Source of the DNA: Planctomycetota bacterium
GTDB taxonomy: Bacteria > Planctomycetota > UBA1135 > UBA2386
Length of the DNA: 64,000 bases
Direction of reading: 5' to 3'
NCBI GenBank assembly: GCA_016794425.1
Contig: JAEUHR010000018.1
Span: 1-64,000, forward strand
Below, one piece after another: positions 61,467 to 64,000 of the stretch; position 1 is the first letter of the stretch; each line of letters begins with the position of its first letter. A program made the position numbers and the translations under genes. Below the pieces are notes generated by a model, which was not told where the DNA came from, did no database searches, and was given only the letters and a program-made list of their open reading frames with translations.

Positions 61467-61670
61467 ATGGCCAAGGCGACCAGCCTCCCCGTGCAGGTCT
61501 TCCGCGACAAGTTCGCGGAGAACCTCGAACGCGTGACGTTCGGCGGCGAGCGCCTGGTCGTCACGAAGAACGGGAAGCCCCGTGCCGCGATGGTGTCCCT
61601 CGAGGACCTGGCGCGGCTTGAGCAGCTCGACTCGGCCACCAGGAAGAGACCGGCGCGTCGCCGGCCCTGA
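61467..61670 (+). CDS. Phd/YefM-family antitoxin
   Basis: 67 aa. The N-terminal DNA-binding fold pattern is clear: SLPVQVFRDKFAENLERVTF then GGERLVVTKNGKPRAAMVSLEDLARLE. These antitoxins repress their own promoter and neutralise a toxin with the C-terminal tail, which here is short and basic (RKRPARRRP). No canonical Doc/RelE toxin is adjacent; the divergent HEPN gene is the nearest candidate. The ATG at 61467 is chosen over a TTG/ATG further upstream that extends into the promoter region. Confidence 0.82.
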   Translation: MAKATSLPVQVFRDKFAENLERVTFGGERLVVTKNGKPRAAMVSLEDLARLEQLDSATRKRPARRRP

Positions 61671-61765
61671 TCGTTCTTTCCCCTCCCCCCTGAAGAAGCG
61701 GGCCGACGCGGCGCGGGAACGCCACGCCGGCCCTTGCGTAACCCCTGAACTAGCAGGAGATCCGC

Positions 61766-62044
61766 ATGCAGACTGTGCTACCCGTCCGCCGACCCGCGAT
61801 CAACGCGCCGGCGATCCTCGCGGCCCCAGCCACCTCCCTCATCGAGCACCGCGGCGCCACCGGCGCCGAGTTCGCGCTGCGCGGCGAGCACCGCGGCAAC
61901 CTGGCCGGCGCGTTCCGGCGCGCCGCCGTCGCCGATCGGTTCGGCCAGCCGACGACCGCCGTGGTGCTGGACGCCGGCTGCGTCTTGCATTTCCTTGGTG
62001 CGGCCGCGGCATCGGCCACGGCGACCACCGGAGGCTCGCGATGA
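61766..62044 (+). CDS. Small element protein, unknown
   Basis: 92 aa. It has a good Shine-Dalgarno (AGGAG 8 nt before the ATG), supporting translation. Ala-rich with LIEHRGATGAEFALRGEH and a C-terminal hydrophobic stretch. No family recognised. Its stop overlaps the next start by 4 nt. Confidence 0.55.
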   Translation: MQTVLPVRRPAINAPAILAAPATSLIEHRGATGAEFALRGEHRGNLAGAFRRAAVADRFGQPTTAVVLDAGCVLHFLGAAAASATATTGGSR

Positions 62045-62319
62045 TCTTCTACAGCACGAACGGGACCGCCGCGGCGGTCGTCAACGCCCGCGACCTGGCT
62101 GCACAACTCAAGGTCATCGGCCAGAAGATCGTCGAGCACGTTCCCGACAGGTCGGCCCGAGTCGAGTTGTCCGCCGCCCTCGACAAGGTCCGCCGCGAAC
62201 TCACCGCGGCCCATCGCAAGCGCGTCGCCGAGTGGGATGCGATGCTGAAGCAACGCGGCCCGCGCGCCCGGTCGAGGAGCCCGAAGGGCAGACGCGGGAC
62301 CGGGAGGCAACACGCGTGA
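62041..62319 (+). CDS. Small helical element protein, unknown
   Basis: 92 aa. Helical (NARDLAAQLKVIGQKIVEHV then ELSAALDKVRRELTAAHRKR) with a basic C-terminal tail (RGPRARSRSPKGRRGTGRQ) that could bind nucleic acid. Overlaps genes on both sides by 4 nt. No family recognised. Confidence 0.55.
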   Translation: MIFYSTNGTAAAVVNARDLAAQLKVIGQKIVEHVPDRSARVELSAALDKVRRELTAAHRKRVAEWDAMLKQRGPRARSRSPKGRRGTGRQHA

Positions 62320-62777
62320 GGCGCGCCGCCGGCTCCGTCTTCCGCCGCCGTCGCCGCGGCGAGCTCGAGGAGAAGTGGTCCATCAGCTACCGAGTCGACG
62401 GTCGCCGGGTGACCGAACGCGCCTACGCCGACAAGGCCGCCAGCGAGCAGCTGCTGGCGATCCGGCTTCGCGAGGCTGCCAGCGGTCAGGCGGTCGAGGG
62501 TGTGCCGCTTCGGCGGCGGCGCATCCCGGCGCCGCCCGATCTACACGAGGACCCGATCGAAACGGCGATCGCGGCGCTGCGCTCTCCGCACCCCGGGCTG
62601 CAGCAGCTCGGGGCATGCGCACTCGCCCACCTGGCAACGCTGGGTCGACGGCTCGAACGCGAAGATCTACGTGACGTGCAGCAGCTGGCCGCTGCGACAG
62701 CGGACCCGGCCAGCCGTCAGGCGCTGGCGGCGGTGTTGACCGCCTGCGGCGAGCGGCATGGCGAGGTTGGCGCGTGA
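62316..62777 (+). CDS. Integrase N-terminus-like protein lacking a catalytic domain
   Basis: 153 aa with GTG start. The first 55 residues (GSVFRRRRRGELEEKWSISYRVDGRR... ) resemble the arm-type DNA-binding domain of tyrosine recombinases: a basic strand, W-x-I-S-Y, DGRR, then an A-S-E-Q-LL helix. The rest is a helical domain with no R/K-HxxR-Y residues. It may be a truncated integrase or an excisionase/arm-domain protein. Confidence 0.5.
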   Translation: MRRAAGSVFRRRRRGELEEKWSISYRVDGRRVTERAYADKAASEQLLAIRLREAASGQAVEGVPLRRRRIPAPPDLHEDPIETAIAALRSPHPGLQQLGACALAHLATLGRRLEREDLRDVQQLAAATADPASRQALAAVLTACGERHGEVGA

Positions 62778-63274
62778 AACTTCGGCGCGCAACGGCCTTC
62801 CACGAAGCCGGTCATGCGGTGATCGCCTACCGCTTCAACCACGACATCGGAGGCCTCACAATTCGCGGAGACGAGACGAGTGGCCGCTTGGGAGTTGCGT
62901 GGACCGAAGCGGCCTGGGCCGACGGTTCGATAGATGAGGAAGTGGCCGTGATCTACTACGCAGGCTTGGCAGCAGAGCGGCTCGTGTGCCCCCATGCATC
63001 ACCGAGGGATGGTGCCGGCTCTGACTATCTGGCCGCAGCGCGATATGCCACTACGCCGACTCGTCGTTCGGAACTGCGTGCACGGGCGGCGGCACTTGTG
63101 AAAGAGAACTCTGGCCCCATCGCCGCGCTCGCAACGGCCTTACTTCGCGACGAGGCTCTGTCGGCAGACGAAACTGCGCTCGTCATCGACTGCATTGACG
63201 AAGGCCAGGATTGGCGCGCGAACCTGGCCCAACTCCGCGAGGCATCTAAGCGGCGCGGCAGGGCCGACGCGTGA
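62774..63274 (+). CDS. M41/FtsH-peptidase-like protein without AAA domain
   Basis: 166 aa with GTG start overlapping the previous stop. It begins with the zinc motif AFHEAGHAVIAYRF (HEAGH at residues 10-14) as in FtsH M41 peptidase domains, followed by a glycine-rich beta region and AVIYYAGLAAERLV. The AAA ATPase domain is absent. Such stand-alone HEAGH proteins are found in mobile elements; substrate unknown. Confidence 0.68.
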   Translation: MKLRRATAFHEAGHAVIAYRFNHDIGGLTIRGDETSGRLGVAWTEAAWADGSIDEEVAVIYYAGLAAERLVCPHASPRDGAGSDYLAAARYATTPTRRSELRARAAALVKENSGPIAALATALLRDEALSADETALVIDCIDEGQDWRANLAQLREASKRRGRADA

Positions 63275-63408
63275 ACTTGGTCGCGGCAGCGCGCGGTGTG
63301 GGCGACGTACCACTTCATCAACTACGAGGCAGGACCAACGTCGCTCGGCGGCACGATGTCGGGGGCCGGCGGCGGCGCGATCCGACGCCGCCCAGCGCCG
63401 AAGCGTGA

Positions 63409-64000
63409 ATGAACGACTCCTACGACCCTCCTTTCGAGCAGAGGTTCTTCGGCGACGTTTCTCGTCGCCGAGTCTGCGCGATCGTGTCCTTCGAGACTCG
63501 GGAGGCCGGGCCTGTTGTTGGAACCGGGACAGCGGTTCGGCATCGCGGAGAGCTCTTCGTTGCGACCTGCGCCCACGTGGCCAAGAGCCTGTTCGCCGGG
63601 TTCTATGGAGCCCTGAACTTCGACAGGCTGCCCGAGGTGTCGCACGAGGAGTGCATCGAGGTCTTTCGCAACGATGCCCTCGACTTGGCACTCCTTCGCG
63701 TCCGGCCTCGTGCGGCCGGCCTTTTGCACGGCATCCATCCGTTGGAGGTCTCCGACATCGGCACGGTCGTCGACTTCGAACGTGCGATGCCCGACACGAA
63801 GAGGGTCTACTGCATTGCGGGCCTGCCCGGCGCGCTCGCCCAGGTCGACAACGACGCCAAGCGCATTACCCTGCTCCCGTTCGTCTTCCCCACCGTGGTG
63901 GTCAGGAACGACCGGGACGACCACATCGACTTCGAGTACGAGCACGGTCTCGTGGACGGGGATCTGCTGTGCCCGGAGGGCATGAGCGGCGGCCTGATCT
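63409..64000 (+). CDS. Trypsin-like serine peptidase, cut by window edge
   Basis: 197 codons present, continuing beyond base 64000. Catalytic triad residues are in order: His56 in FVATCAHVAK, Asp92 in NDALDLALL, and Ser193 in EGMSGGLI. The N-terminal GTGTAVRHRGE strand pair fits the chymotrypsin fold. No signal peptide, so it is probably intracellular, like trypsin-like effectors in bacterial conflict systems (inference). The ATG at 63409 follows a 134-bp gap with nothing recognised. Confidence 0.77.
   Translation, partial: MNDSYDPPFEQRFFGDVSRRRVCAIVSFETREAGPVVGTGTAVRHRGELFVATCAHVAKSLFAGFYGALNFDRLPEVSHEECIEVFRNDALDLALLRVRPRAAGLLHGIHPLEVSDIGTVVDFERAMPDTKRVYCIAGLPGALAQVDNDAKRITLLPFVFPTVVVRNDRDDHIDFEYEHGLVDGDLLCPEGMSGGLI

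Larger units (their letters stand above)
50095..64000. mobile_element. Phage-derived integrated element at tRNA-Asp (left end; right end outside window)
   Basis: From tRNA-Asp to the window edge nearly all genes are on the plus strand, short and overlapping, and several are phage-type: DUF2190-like decoration protein, Nu1-like small terminase, TipJ tail-tip protein and an integrase-N-terminus-like fragment. Base composition is more variable, with less GC-rich stretches around 60.8-61.4 kb and 62.8-64 kb. No repeat of the tRNA 3' end was found by eye within the window, so the right boundary is unknown. Large terminase, portal, capsid and tape-measure genes are not seen. Confidence 0.65.

Noticed and set aside
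50095..64000. Right attachment site (copy of the tRNA-Asp 3' end)
   Set aside because: Searched by eye for GGTTCGATTCCCGTCG and found no second copy; the right end is probably outside the window.

Overview
The window is very GC-rich, densely coding bacterial DNA. It has many 4-nt stop/start overlaps and few clear Shine-Dalgarno sites. The gene content (multihaem cytochromes, exported TPR and coiled-coil proteins, a secreted endonuclease I with a lamin-tail domain, a secreted beta-helix protein, an alpha-2-macroglobulin under an ECF sigma factor) suggests a Gram-negative bacterium. I infer a deep-branching, high-GC Planctomycetota lineage, but no rRNA is present and other high-GC Gram-negative phyla remain possible.

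Chromosomal part, 1-50 kb. The left edge holds groES and the 5' part of groEL, a response regulator and a zinc-ribbon protein with an extremely acidic tail (all minus). Next come a tryptophan/kynurenine-degradation operon (kynU, kynB, RidA, a small lipoprotein, a HAD phosphatase), small membrane proteins, a SprT-like protein, XdhC, a PlsC-type acyltransferase, a sigma-like factor and UDP-glucose dehydrogenase. A tRNA-Val(TAC) is followed at 15.4-17.5 kb by a bufferin-like RiPP locus: a precursor with two near-identical 34-residue, six-cysteine repeats, then a DUF692 (MNIO) maturase and its DUF2063 partner. After an M20 peptidase, a cyclophilin, a hybrid histidine kinase, an acyl-CoA ligase and a CocE-type hydrolase comes a candidate porin-cytochrome module (27.3-34.8 kb): a surface-type multihaem lipoprotein with LVIVD propeller repeats, a beta-barrel porin and an approximately 18-haem cytochrome. 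Between 38.5 and 45 kb on the minus strand lie a thioredoxin-like gene with one in-frame TGA at the first position of its CxxC motif (candidate selenoprotein with a SECIS-like hairpin), an ECF sigma factor, and an alpha-2-macroglobulin whose N-terminus looks like a membrane-tethered anti-sigma region.

Mobile part, 50-64 kb. A tRNA-Asp(GTC) at 50.0 kb marks the start of a phage-derived element that continues past the right edge. It carries a HTH protein, a coiled-coil protein, a DUF2190-like decoration protein, a small-terminase-like protein and a complete TipJ-like tail-tip protein. No large terminase, portal, major capsid or tape-measure gene is visible. Its right part carries cargo: a HEPN-domain protein divergent from a Phd/YefM antitoxin, an integrase-N-terminus-like fragment, an M41-like HEAGH protein and a trypsin-like peptidase cut by the window edge. 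It could be a decayed prophage or a phage satellite; the window alone does not decide this.
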